From Candidatus Thalassarchaeaceae archaeon (GTDB taxonomy: Archaea; Thermoplasmatota; Poseidoniia; Poseidoniales; Thalassarchaeaceae): a DNA stretch of 64,000 nucleotides. The first letter of the stretch is position 1. Each line of letters starts with the position of its first letter. The translations under genes and the position numbers were made by a program. The stretch lies in the NCBI GenBank assembly GCA_943841885.1, contig CALSZZ010000002.1:216262-280261 (forward strand), given 5' to 3'. Shown here in pieces: positions 18,721 to 29,015 of this stretch. The notes under the pieces are model-generated. The model saw only the letters and a program-made list of their open reading frames with translations. It ran no database searches and was not told where the DNA came from.

Positions 18721-21700
18721 ATGCGTAGTCTCTATTCCTATGCCGTCGTGGCAGCCTTTCTTCTTGTAAGTGCTTATCCGATGATATCTTCTACAGATTT
18801 TGATAATACCAATCCTTCCAAAGCCAATTCTAAGTCTGATGCTGTAGATTTTAGAGCGCTTGATATAGAATTAGGAAATTCTTCTGGTGCACCAATGGAA
18901 TGGGATCAACCGGATAATTCCGTTCAGGAATATCTAATCAAAGGAACTCCAATTCAAATTAATGTAACATTTATTCAATTAGGTTTTCAGCCAACACAAG
19001 TAACCGCAAATGCCACTTTACAAATTTGGCATCCCATTGGCTTCATGGTAAAAGAATGGAGATTCAACGTCTCGTTAGCAGGTTCCCAATCTGACAGATT
19101 GGATTTTATTTGGACTCCAAACACAGCACATAGTACTTTGAATGATGAAGGTTTATTGGCAGGAGGCATGGTAATAGTAGGCCAAGTTGATGCCGGTCTA
19201 CAAGATGGTAACACTGACAATAACAGAGTCGAGCGAGAAGTCCCCGTGGCCGCATGGTCTGACGATATGGATAACGGTAATTGCGGCGATGAAGGTGGTG
19301 AGGGAAAATATTGTACCAATACACCCCAAGGATATGGTAGGCCGACTTGGTTTGGAGCAGGTTATGAACAAAATGGACAGACTCTCGATGGAGATTTTCC
19401 AACTGGCACTTGGAGAATGGAGAATAATAATAGTGTAAACGGAGATTGGCATTGGAAAGTTTCCGGAGATGACAGCAATAGATATGCTTCAAATAGGTAT
19501 GATAGATTACATTGGGCTTGGGTAACTACCAGTAATCAAGATGGCTGTGCTGACGGCATTTGGGGAGATAATTATGAACACGGTTTGGGCCAAGGAGGAT
19601 ATACTTCAGCAATGTCCTCACTATATTCGCAATATATCTGTAAAGTCAAGGTAAAAAGTCCAAATTTTTATTCAATGCAAATTGTAACGAATGCTTGGGG
19701 TGATATGGATAATGGAGACTCAGTATTATTAGAAACTGATTCTGGATATGATGTTCATTATTATAATTATACGGAACAAAATCTTTCTACTAATGAAGGC
19801 GAGTGGTCTAGATTAATATGGAATGTCTCTGATTTACATCAAAGTGATGGTTTTTATCTCTCCTTTTTATTCTTATCTGATGGCTCCGATGCGAATGAGG
19901 GAATTCACCTAGATTCTTTCCTAATATTTGGTATCGAACGCTATCCAGAGTATACATTGGACGCTCAATGTAATGATCCGTTGCCTAATTCATATATCGT
20001 TTTGGCAGCCGACCCCAGTCCTCCATCACTTCATTGTAGAATAATGAATAAAGGATACATCGATATCACTTTGAGGTATTTTACCGTTTTATCTAATCAA
20101 TCTTGGATGTATAAATATCCCTTGCGAATAGATTCAAATAATTTAGTTGATCATGATAATTATGTTGTGAGCAAGGTAATTAAAGCAAGAACCGTTACTG
20201 ATGTTTGGTTTAATTTATCTATACCTGATGGAACTGTAGTTCAGGAGATAGATTGGATAGTTGATATTAATGATGGGGTTCAAAATAATTCAAAATTTGC
20301 ATTAGTAATTCCAGTTAAAGTCGAGCCAACATATTCAATTACCCTATCTCCTGATAAATTATTAAATCCTGCTGCTACATTACTGCCAGGAGATTCAACA
20401 AATATTACTATGAATTTAAAAAATAATGGTAATCAGATTGCTACCTGGAATCTAGGTGGTTCTTTCGATACAAACGAATGGCCATCAGAGTACATAAAAT
20501 GGTATGATACTGCTACGAATCAACAAATTTCTTTATTAAATTCTTCAATAAATGAGGAATTCGTTCTAAATGCAGAAATTACAGTTCCTGAAGGCCTAGC
20601 GCCAGGGATTTATACGCTATCTTTGATTGCCAATGGTAGGTCTCCTGCTATATTCCAAGCAGAAATACTTCTTTACATTGAAGTACCTGTTTATCACGAT
20701 TTAGTAGTTGCGCCAATAAAAAATGAGTTATTTGCTCCTGCAAATGGCTTCGGCAAAGTAATTGAAATATTTTTAATCAACAATGGAAATACTGAAGAAT
20801 CATTCGATATCTCCGTAACTACTGATTATTGGCAACTACTTCCATCTGCTAGTACACAATTTACTTCAGGTATTCCCCCTAATGGTGGCGATACTACTAT
20901 ATCTCTTCTTTTGCCTATGAATAAGGGTGTTGAGAATGGTACTTACGAAGTCACTGTTATAGCGACTAGTAGGATTAATCCAGATTTTTCATTTAGCTCA
21001 AGTGTTTACGTAACAGTGCCTGTCACCTATCTTGTGGAAATTCCTGATTTAGATATGACTGAGGAAATTTTCGGAGCAGGTAGTGATGACAGAACTCTTC
21101 GCTGGGAAATTTGGAATAAAGGAAATACAGTCGATGCCTTTGATATTTCTTTTTCTCATGTCTCTGATGTATTTACTTCGGCTCAAGGATTAAATAATGG
21201 ACGAACTCCATACATTCCAGCAGGTACATCTTATAATTTGTCAGTTAGCTATTCATTCGGCGAGGATGCAGATGGCTCAAGGAAGATAACTTTACAGGCC
21301 ACTAGTATTGAATCTGCAGAAAGTGGTTTATCAGTATTAGGAAGTGGAGAGGCTCTTTTCAATGTTGGAACTGTTGGATGGTTACGTTCTTCTCCTCCTT
21401 CTCCATTTTCCGATGCTATGGAAATTTTTGAAGCAGGAGATTACTATTCCTTGACATTTACTATCTCAAGTATGCATCCCACTGAAGATCAACAGGTCAG
21501 GACAGAAGTTGATCTAGAAAATCAATATACTATTTACAGAGCTTGGTTAGATGAAGAAGATAGTAATTTCGTCCTAAAGGCAGGAGAAGAAAGAGATGTC
21601 ACAATTTACCTAGATGTGAGGTCTGCCGACCTCGTTAATTTAGAAATGAATCAAGTAGATTTTGATGTTTCTTTAGTAGTTAGTAGCGAATTAGATGTTT

Positions 21701-22152
21701 CCACCAGAACTGTATCAATCAGTTTGGTTAAACCTGAACCAATAGAGGACGGTCCAGATGCTGGAAATATTGCATGGATTACAGGAAATGTAATAATAAT
21801 AATTGCAGGTTTAGTAGTATTTTTGGGCATATCTCTTGTGTCTTTGCGCATCATCAGAAAAGCCAATGCTCCCTTGGAGGAAATTTCTACCTTGGATGGG
21901 TATAATATGTCCATAGAGGGATGGAATGGTGAAAAATCTGACTCAAATTTAGAATTACCTTCAACAGATAAGGTTGCAAACTCAATGTTTGGTGGTTCGG
22001 AAGAAATATTCCAGCAACAACCTCCGCAACCCGAATCTCTCCAATCATCAGAACATCCTCCACTTCCAGAAAATGGATTACCCGATGGCTGGACTATGGA
22101 ACAATGGATTCATTACGGCCAAGAATGGTTGGATGAAAAAATAAATGAATAA
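18721..22152 (+). CDS. Large secreted surface protein with beta-sandwich-like repeats, one C-terminal TM helix and a cytoplasmic tail
   Basis: N-terminal signal sequence; repeats such as KNNGNQIATWNLGG, NNGNTEESFDISV, NKGNTVDAFDISF; TM near the C-terminus; tail LPDGWTMEQWIHYGQEWLDEK. Confidence 0.7.
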   Translation: MRSLYSYAVVAAFLLVSAYPMISSTDFDNTNPSKANSKSDAVDFRALDIELGNSSGAPMEWDQPDNSVQEYLIKGTPIQINVTFIQLGFQPTQVTANATLQIWHPIGFMVKEWRFNVSLAGSQSDRLDFIWTPNTAHSTLNDEGLLAGGMVIVGQVDAGLQDGNTDNNRVEREVPVAAWSDDMDNGNCGDEGGEGKYCTNTPQGYGRPTWFGAGYEQNGQTLDGDFPTGTWRMENNNSVNGDWHWKVSGDDSNRYASNRYDRLHWAWVTTSNQDGCADGIWGDNYEHGLGQGGYTSAMSSLYSQYICKVKVKSPNFYSMQIVTNAWGDMDNGDSVLLETDSGYDVHYYNYTEQNLSTNEGEWSRLIWNVSDLHQSDGFYLSFLFLSDGSDANEGIHLDSFLIFGIERYPEYTLDAQCNDPLPNSYIVLAADPSPPSLHCRIMNKGYIDITLRYFTVLSNQSWMYKYPLRIDSNNLVDHDNYVVSKVIKARTVTDVWFNLSIPDGTVVQEIDWIVDINDGVQNNSKFALVIPVKVEPTYSITLSPDKLLNPAATLLPGDSTNITMNLKNNGNQIATWNLGGSFDTNEWPSEYIKWYDTATNQQISLLNSSINEEFVLNAEITVPEGLAPGIYTLSLIANGRSPAIFQAEILLYIEVPVYHDLVVAPIKNELFAPANGFGKVIEIFLINNGNTEESFDISVTTDYWQLLPSASTQFTSGIPPNGGDTTISLLLPMNKGVENGTYEVTVIATSRINPDFSFSSSVYVTVPVTYLVEIPDLDMTEEIFGAGSDDRTLRWEIWNKGNTVDAFDISFSHVSDVFTSAQGLNNGRTPYIPAGTSYNLSVSYSFGEDADGSRKITLQATSIESAESGLSVLGSGEALFNVGTVGWLRSSPPSPFSDAMEIFEAGDYYSLTFTISSMHPTEDQQVRTEVDLENQYTIYRAWLDEEDSNFVLKAGEERDVTIYLDVRSADLVNLEMNQVDFDVSLVVSSELDVSTRTVSISLVKPEPIEDGPDAGNIAWITGNVIIIIAGLVVFLGISLVSLRIIRKANAPLEEISTLDGYNMSIEGWNGEKSDSNLELPSTDKVANSMFGGSEEIFQQQPPQPESLQSSEHPPLPENGLPDGWTMEQWIHYGQEWLDEKINE

Positions 22153-22230
22153 TTTTCAAACTAATCTTGTGCGAGGACTTATGACTAATAATACGGTGCC
22201 AAGTACAAGTGGTATAACGGAAGTGATTTA

Positions 22231-23841
22231 ATGTATAATGGACAACAACCAATTTTCATAATGAAAGAAGGAACACAAAGAACAAGCGGACGTACCGCAC
22301 AGAGTAATAATATCGCAGCCGCCAAAGCCGTGGCCGATGCTGTAAGATCTACTCTTGGGCCTAAGGGAATGGATAAAATGTTAGTAGATAGCATGGGCGA
22401 CGTAGTAATCACAAATGATGGTGCCACAATTTTGAAAGAAATGGATATAGAACACCCTGCTGCAAAAATGATCATAGAGATAGCAAAAACCCAAGAACAA
22501 CATTGCTATGACGGGACTACGAGTGCAGTTGTCATAGCTGGGGAATTATTAAAAAGAAGTGAAGATTTAGTTGAACAGAATGTTCATCCAACTGTAATTT
22601 GTGAAGGATTTAGACTTGCATCCGATAAAGCGGCTGAAATGATAGAGAACCATGCGATTGATGTATCTCCTGAAACATTGGAGGAAGTTGCTAAAACAGC
22701 ATTAACTGGTAAAAGTGCGGGTGCAGTTAAAGAATTCTTGGCAGATATTAGTGTGCGTGCAGTATTATCAGTTGCCCAAGAGATTGATGGCATGATGGTG
22801 GTGGACTTAGACGATGTAAAAGTTGAGAAGAAACAGGGTGGTTCAATAAGAGATAGTTCTCTGATAGATGGAATAATTTTGGATAAAGAAAGAGTCCATT
22901 CTGGAATGCCAAGAATGGTTTCTAATTCGAAAATCGCCTTGATAAATTCTGCAATAGAAGTTAAGAAGACAGAGGTTGATGCCAAAATACAAATCACAGA
23001 TCCAAATATGTTGTCAAAATTCATGGCAGAAGAAGAGAACTATCTAAAATCATTAGTAGATAAAATATCATCAGTTGGCGCAAATGTAATTATCTGTCAA
23101 AAAGGAATAGATGATTTAGCCCAACATCACATGGCAAAATCTGGTATTTTTGCAATAAGGAGGGCCAAAAAGAGTGATATGGAGGCATTATCCAAAGCAA
23201 CTGGTGGCAATATAGTAACAAATATTGATGATTTATCTGTAGATGATTTAGGAATTGCCGCCAAAGTCGAAGAAAAGAAGATAGGTGATTCTGATATGGT
23301 ATTCATCACTGGTTGCCCTGAGGCAAAAAGTGTTTCAGTTCTGCTCAGAGGTGGTACTGAACATGTCGTAGATGAAATTCGCAGGGCATTTGATGATGCA
23401 ATTGGTGTGGTTGCAGTCGCACATGAAGATGGTGCAGTATTAACTGGAGGAGGGTCCGTTCTTGCCGCAATAAGTCGTGGCCTTCGTTCTTATGCTGAGG
23501 GCATAGGAGGAAGGGAGCAGATGGCTATTGAGGCATTCTCCGGCGCTCTTGAGGTAATACCTCGTACTCTTGCTGAAAATGCAGGACTTGATCCTGTCAA
23601 TACAATCATAGACTTACGTAAAGCTCATTCTGAAGGAAAATCAACTTTTGGAGTTAACGTATACGATGGAGGAGTTGTAGACATGAATCACGCCAAGGTA
23701 TTCGAGCCAAGTAGAGTAGTAGAACAAGCTATACAAAGTGCCTCGGAGACTGCTGTGATGATTCTAAGGATTGATGATGTTATTTCTAGTCGAAGTGCGG
23801 GTCCAATGGAAGCCGGAGAATTCGACGGAATGGGTATGTAA
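22231..23841 (+). CDS. thsA: Thermosome subunit (group II chaperonin)
   Basis: [49 protein letters not shown]. Confidence 0.97.
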   Translation: MYNGQQPIFIMKEGTQRTSGRTAQSNNIAAAKAVADAVRSTLGPKGMDKMLVDSMGDVVITNDGATILKEMDIEHPAAKMIIEIAKTQEQHCYDGTTSAVVIAGELLKRSEDLVEQNVHPTVICEGFRLASDKAAEMIENHAIDVSPETLEEVAKTALTGKSAGAVKEFLADISVRAVLSVAQEIDGMMVVDLDDVKVEKKQGGSIRDSSLIDGIILDKERVHSGMPRMVSNSKIALINSAIEVKKTEVDAKIQITDPNMLSKFMAEEENYLKSLVDKISSVGANVIICQKGIDDLAQHHMAKSGIFAIRRAKKSDMEALSKATGGNIVTNIDDLSVDDLGIAAKVEEKKIGDSDMVFITGCPEAKSVSVLLRGGTEHVVDEIRRAFDDAIGVVAVAHEDGAVLTGGGSVLAAISRGLRSYAEGIGGREQMAIEAFSGALEVIPRTLAENAGLDPVNTIIDLRKAHSEGKSTFGVNVYDGGVVDMNHAKVFEPSRVVEQAIQSASETAVMILRIDDVISSRSAGPMEAGEFDGMGM

Positions 23842-23938
23842 TTACTCCTTCCTTTTGTGATGTTTTTGACATTTAAAAAACGAGACTTATAATAATCGGT
23901 CACTAGTGGAAAGGGTTGTATAACTAACAGGTGTTACG

Positions 23939-26134
23939 ATGTCTGACAATTCTCCGCTTCTAATTTTATTTGGGTCTCAATCTGGTAATTCTGAAGAGAT
24001 AGCAACTCAAGCAGCTAAAGCTGCCACGTCACATGGCCTTCTAGCAACAGTAAAGTCCATGGATGAAACTTCAATTTCAGAGATTTCTAATAATAACAGA
24101 GTTTTGATTTGCTGTAGTACGTGGGGTGATGGAGAACAACCCGATAATGCTGAAGAACTATGGGAGGCCGTTAATGCTAATGAAGATATTAATTTAGAAG
24201 GCGTTAGCTTTTCTGTCCTTGCTCTGGGAGATTCATCATATGACTTGTTCTGTGAATCAGGGAAAGAATGGGATAATTGGTTCGAATCCAAAGGTGCAAC
24301 TAGAATACATCCTCGTGTAGATTGTGATGTAGATTATGAAGAACCAGCGAAATTATGGATGGATGCTGCTTTGCAAATTATGGCATCAGTAGAAGACAGC
24401 ACTGCCGAACAAATCCCCAAAGAATCTGTAACAATTCTCGATGAGCAAGTTGACGATGAAATCAATAGTTCTGTTGATTCTTCAGAATTCGACTCTTCAG
24501 GTATGGATGTAGACTCCTTTCTAAACGCGGGAGATAGGAGCCTTACTGTTTTATTTGGTTCGCAATCAGGCAACTCTGAAGAATTGGCCGCAAAGATAGT
24601 AAAAGAATCCTCTAAATATGGACTTATTGGAACAGTTCATGATATGGATGGTTTTGATTTCAATTCACTTTCGAAACATAAGAGAGTACTCATAGTTTGT
24701 TCAACTTGGGGCGAAGGAGAAATGCCAGATAATGCTGAAGAACTATGGAAAAACGCTAACCTTGAAAACAACCCTATCCTGAAAGGATTAAATTTTTCTG
24801 TCCTATCTTTAGGAGATTCTAGTTATGAATTATTTTGTCAATCAGGTAAAGATTGGGATCGTCGTTTTGAAGAATTAGGTGCTAATAGACTCGTTGCTAG
24901 GGTTGATTGTGATGTGGACTACGATTCCTTGGCTACCCAATGGACTTTAGAATCTCTAATACACATGTCTGCTGTAGATGGAACTGGTAATTTCCAAGAA
25001 GAAAAAATAGACTTGATTCGTAACTATGTAGACGGTTCTGACGCGGTTGGTGCAACAGGTGATGACGGTTTTAGTATCCCATCTTTAATATCTGAAAATA
25101 TACAAGTAGAAATTTCTATTTTTAGATATGATCCTGAAAGTAAATCGAGAGGAAAGGATGCATGGATTTGCTCTCTTCCAGGCCATATGTCTGTGTTGCA
25201 AACTCTAAGGACACTCAAATCCTCACATGATGGAAGTCTTACGTTCAGGGATGGATATTGCAATGATCCAAACACTGCCATTACAATAAATGGAAGATTG
25301 ACGCTACCGGGAACATTACGTCTTGATGCACTACCATTGAATGATGACGGTATTCTATCATTAAAATTGGCGCCTCTTCCATGTTTTGAGGTCATAAGAG
25401 ACTTACTTGTTGATACATGGACATTAGAAAGAAAGAGAGAATCAAGTAAACCTTGGATGGTTGCTGCTACCAGGGAAGGTAAAAGTACTCCTCAAGGACC
25501 TATGGGAACTATGTCTCAATCTACTGCGTCTTATTTGCATTCAATCAAGAACTTTCCAAGTTTTCCACTACTACATGCATGCTCTGATTCAACTCCCTTC
25601 TCAGAAAATTATATTGGGCCATCTCTAGTTGTCACTTCATGGGCTAGAAAAAATGATCCTCGTACTTCAGATACTAAAAAGTTAGAGATAGAAAACTATC
25701 TATCATCCTCCATTGGAATTAAGGCAGAGACAGATTTATCTTCAATACGCCGTCAAATATCTGTCTCTGATTCAATATCTGAAGCATTATTAGATGCAAA
25801 AACTTCCTCTCTTAATTCTGATTCTTTCAATGGAAGACACGGAAAATATGTTTGGTGGTACACTTGGTCAATCAAGAGTAGTGGTAAAGTAAATGATACA
25901 GTTATTTTTAGACAAGTATTAGGTCCTCTGGGGCTACTTAGTAATCTATTTTCAGGAGTTACTGCGAGAATGCTACTTGGATTCACTAGAACCGGAGGAA
26001 ATATGATTAACAATGGTCTAGGGATGATTCTTCCTCCTGCTGGAATCGGTAAAATGCCAAGACAATTTAATTCTTCAGTAGGAAACCATCATGAAGTTGT
26101 AGCCATATTCAATGAATTGGATGGTAGATTCTAA
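23939..26134 (+). CDS. Tandem double-flavodoxin domain protein fused to a cysteine-depleted SdhB-like region
   Basis: Two flavodoxin domains (LFGSQSGNSEEIA...LALGDSSYDLFC...RVDCDVDYEE and LFGSQSGNSEELA...LSLGDSSYELFC...RVDCDVDYDS), then FRYDPESKSRGK...LTFRDGYCNDPNTAITING...LPCFEVIRDLLVD...NYIGPSLVVTSWARKNDPRTSD, which resembles SdhB/FrdB. Confidence 0.75.
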   Translation: MSDNSPLLILFGSQSGNSEEIATQAAKAATSHGLLATVKSMDETSISEISNNNRVLICCSTWGDGEQPDNAEELWEAVNANEDINLEGVSFSVLALGDSSYDLFCESGKEWDNWFESKGATRIHPRVDCDVDYEEPAKLWMDAALQIMASVEDSTAEQIPKESVTILDEQVDDEINSSVDSSEFDSSGMDVDSFLNAGDRSLTVLFGSQSGNSEELAAKIVKESSKYGLIGTVHDMDGFDFNSLSKHKRVLIVCSTWGEGEMPDNAEELWKNANLENNPILKGLNFSVLSLGDSSYELFCQSGKDWDRRFEELGANRLVARVDCDVDYDSLATQWTLESLIHMSAVDGTGNFQEEKIDLIRNYVDGSDAVGATGDDGFSIPSLISENIQVEISIFRYDPESKSRGKDAWICSLPGHMSVLQTLRTLKSSHDGSLTFRDGYCNDPNTAITINGRLTLPGTLRLDALPLNDDGILSLKLAPLPCFEVIRDLLVDTWTLERKRESSKPWMVAATREGKSTPQGPMGTMSQSTASYLHSIKNFPSFPLLHACSDSTPFSENYIGPSLVVTSWARKNDPRTSDTKKLEIENYLSSSIGIKAETDLSSIRRQISVSDSISEALLDAKTSSLNSDSFNGRHGKYVWWYTWSIKSSGKVNDTVIFRQVLGPLGLLSNLFSGVTARMLLGFTRTGGNMINNGLGMILPPAGIGKMPRQFNSSVGNHHEVVAIFNELDGRF

Positions 26135-26994
26135 TGCCATTGAAGTATGCATATCATCCCGGTAATGTCTCTCACAGTAGCGCTCCAGAAGTTAATGATA
26201 CCGTAATCCCTTTGGCAAGATCATTGAATATAGAATTAATCCCATTGGAGGGTGCAACTAGTTGTGGCGCAGGCATTGTTCGTCAAGCTAATAAAAGACT
26301 CCAACTAACTTTGAATGCACGTACATTTGCGATGGCTGAATCTCTAGGTTTGGATATATTGACTCCTTGCGCTACTACATCAGGAAATTTAAATGAAGAC
26401 TTGTATACATTAAATAATAATCCAATTTTACTAGCAGAAGTAAATACAGTACTGCAAAAAACATGTGGTTTACAATTCAATGGCTCAATAAATGTTCATC
26501 ATTTACTCCATGTGTTAGTGGATGAAGTTGGCTTAGAAAAAGTATCTAAAGCTGTTAAAAATCCAATTAACTTCAATATTGCGGGTTACTATGGCCCGAA
26601 TATGCAGCAATCAGGGATGTGCGGAGGGGATAATCCATATGACCCCTCATATCTAGAGAAATTGATTGAAGCAATAGGGGGTAATCCTGTAATTTGGGAC
26701 AGTAGAACTCAAAGTGTTGGAGTACCAGGTTTACTTTCTGAAGAGCCCACAGTTTTGAAGCAATCCGCAAATGTAATCATGGACGCTAAAGATGAAGGTG
26801 CAGAAATTATCGTAAGTGCCTGTAATCTTTCACATACTGTTCTTGATATATATCAGGGCAAAGCATCAAGACAGGTTAAATATCCAATTAATATGCCAAT
26901 AATTCATATGACGGAACTGCTCGATTTCGCCTTTGGACATCATAATACAAGACTTGCTCAACTAAGAACCAGAATCGCGGTAATAGGTAACTAG
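26134..26994 (+). CDS. HdrB/SdhE-like (CCG domain) protein with degenerate cysteine motifs
   Basis: AYHPGN, TSCGAGIV, AESLGLDILTPCATTSGNL, VKHLL-like VHHLLHVL, GYYGPN, SACNLSHTVLD align with HdrB motifs but many Cys ligands are replaced. Start overlaps the upstream stop (TAATG). Confidence 0.75.
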   Translation: MPLKYAYHPGNVSHSSAPEVNDTVIPLARSLNIELIPLEGATSCGAGIVRQANKRLQLTLNARTFAMAESLGLDILTPCATTSGNLNEDLYTLNNNPILLAEVNTVLQKTCGLQFNGSINVHHLLHVLVDEVGLEKVSKAVKNPINFNIAGYYGPNMQQSGMCGGDNPYDPSYLEKLIEAIGGNPVIWDSRTQSVGVPGLLSEEPTVLKQSANVIMDAKDEGAEIIVSACNLSHTVLDIYQGKASRQVKYPINMPIIHMTELLDFAFGHHNTRLAQLRTRIAVIGN

Positions 26995-26995
26995 C

Positions 26996-28735
26996 CTAGT
27001 TGAATTCATCCAAGCCTCTTTGTTCATAAGAACGAAATTTATCTAATTTAACTCGGTCTTTATCCTTATTTATTTTGTCTACTATACTCTCATCATATTC
27101 AATAACTGTTGGCTCATGCAAACTCTTCTCCTTTCTAACAAATTCAGATGACGAAATAATTTTTTCATCTAATTTAACTTTAAAATTATTTAACTTACTC
27201 TTTCCTATGTGATTTGAAAAAGATAAATTTCTACTAACTCTCCGAACAACTTTGTGCATATTTACTTCTCTTTTTAGTGCTGCAGCTCTAGAATTTTCAT
27301 CCCTTGTACCTTCTGCTATTAACACAATTACCTCGCCTTCTCTCTGCCTTCCTGTACGCCCTCTTCTCTGTATTGTTCTAGTCTCACTAGAAACGGGTTC
27401 GTAGAATATAACTAAATCTGCAGTCGGGATATCTAATCCTTCTTCTCCAACAGATGTTGAAATTAGTATATTGGCAGAACCGTCTCTAAATTCATCTAAT
27501 ATCTCAATTTGTTGTTTTGGCTTCAAGCCATCTCCGCTAGTTCTATTCGATTGTCCAATAAATTTAACAGGACGAGCATCCTTTAAATCATTTAATGCAT
27601 CATTCAAAACTTTTATTGTATCTCTAAAACTTGCAAAAACTATAATTTTACTATCTGAATTTCTTCTCAATCTTTCCCTAACTAACCTTCTCACAGCCCC
27701 TACTTTGGAATGAATTTCATCAATCTGTTTAATTTCTTTCAAAAGATTTTGTATCCTCCCATCTCTCATAAAATTCTTAACAGTTTTTTTTCTATTTTCT
27801 TCTTCTAGTCTTAGTAAAAATTCCTTTGAAGCAGCAGTTCCTTGACAGAGCATATGGTTGATTAAATGATGCAATCTCATTGCAGTACCAATTTGAGATA
27901 TTGAACTATATGCAGTTTTATCTCCTCTTTTGATTGCATTTTGAGCTCTGTCTATAGCATTAGATAATCCTATGTGATTAATCTCTCCCGGCATTACATA
28001 TATTCCACGTCTTCTTTCACGATCCACTATTCCCTTTTGCCAGATTATCAATGGATTAGTGAGTAATATTATTTCTTCAGGAACATTAACTTTAATTTCT
28101 TGAATCTCTAAATTTGATAGATATCTAGATAACATAGGATCGTTAGGTGATTTTAGATATATCCTTTCCAATTTTAAATTTCTACATATTTCTTCTACTT
28201 GTCCCATACTTGACCCTGGACTAGCAGTCATTGCCAGTACTAGTGGTTTTTCTAATTTTGAATTATATAATTTTCCAACTTGCGCCATTGCATGTTTCCC
28301 AATGCAATGATGGGCTTCATCGAATATCATCAAAGAGAATCTTTTTGGATCTAGAATCTCATTTACAATATCATTCCTCACTACCTGGGGTGTGGCTATG
28401 ATTAACTTTGAGGATAGCCACATCATAGATCTTTTTTTTACATTATCCTGGCCAGTTATTGTAATGGGTAATGTATCCTCTAGAGATAATACTTTCTTAA
28501 TTCCATTGAGATGTTGATTTACTAATGCAACAGTGGGTGCTATTAGTAGAATACTTCCTATATTTTCTCTCATTTTTTCTGCTATTGCCATCCATGCCAC
28601 TGCCGTTTTACCAGCAGCTGTAGGTAGGACTAACATCGTTGAACCGCTCAATGCTTCATTTACTGCTTCAAGTTGATATGCCCGTGCTTCGATAACATTC
28701 GAAACTAAGTTTGTATGTTGTATCGAGGGGTACAT
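26996..28735 (-). CDS. Hef/MPH1-like SF2 helicase (helicase part only)
   Basis: VLPTAAGKTAVAWM, MIFDEAHHCIG, TAS, IQRRGRTGRQREGEV. Confidence 0.85.
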   Translation of the reverse strand: MYPSIQHTNLVSNVIEARAYQLEAVNEALSGSTMLVLPTAAGKTAVAWMAIAEKMRENIGSILLIAPTVALVNQHLNGIKKVLSLEDTLPITITGQDNVKKRSMMWLSSKLIIATPQVVRNDIVNEILDPKRFSLMIFDEAHHCIGKHAMAQVGKLYNSKLEKPLVLAMTASPGSSMGQVEEICRNLKLERIYLKSPNDPMLSRYLSNLEIQEIKVNVPEEIILLTNPLIIWQKGIVDRERRRGIYVMPGEINHIGLSNAIDRAQNAIKRGDKTAYSSISQIGTAMRLHHLINHMLCQGTAASKEFLLRLEEENRKKTVKNFMRDGRIQNLLKEIKQIDEIHSKVGAVRRLVRERLRRNSDSKIIVFASFRDTIKVLNDALNDLKDARPVKFIGQSNRTSGDGLKPKQQIEILDEFRDGSANILISTSVGEEGLDIPTADLVIFYEPVSSETRTIQRRGRTGRQREGEVIVLIAEGTRDENSRAAALKREVNMHKVVRRVSRNLSFSNHIGKSKLNNFKVKLDEKIISSSEFVRKEKSLHEPTVIEYDESIVDKINKDKDRVKLDKFRSYEQRGLDEFN

Positions 28736-28837
28736 GATTTGGAGTGTTAGGGTGCATGGTTCAAAATATTTACACTAATTAAGAGCCAAATCATTGCATT
28801 GGTATAATCTTGAATCCCCGATTTGTTCAAATAGGGT

Positions 28838-28950
28838 ATGTTAGTCGGAAGGCCGCTCACAACGTGAGATACCAGACACCTTAGGCTCTGTTTAACATCC
28901 TGATTGTTGTTTTTACGCTCGTAAAATCGACAACGGTGTCACGGTATCTC
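28838..28950 (+). promoter_or_regulatory. Structured RNA element upstream of the rpl3 operon (leader or independent ncRNA)
   Basis: GAGATACC-A-GACACC (28866-28880) pairs with GGTGTC-AC-GGTATCTC (28935-28950), enclosing hairpin GTTG..TTTTAC-GCTC-GTAAAA..CAAC (28906-28934); also ATGTTA (28838) / TAACAT (28893). Confidence 0.5.
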
Positions 28951-29015
28951 CTTTACGTATTGGGTCCATTTAGCCCGTTTACGGGATTATTTGGTTAAAA
29001 AAGGAGAAATGCATT

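Noticed and set aside
28830-28900. Possible tRNA upstream of rpl3
   Set aside because: No consistent acceptor stem, T-loop or CCA end; better explained as a structured leader RNA.
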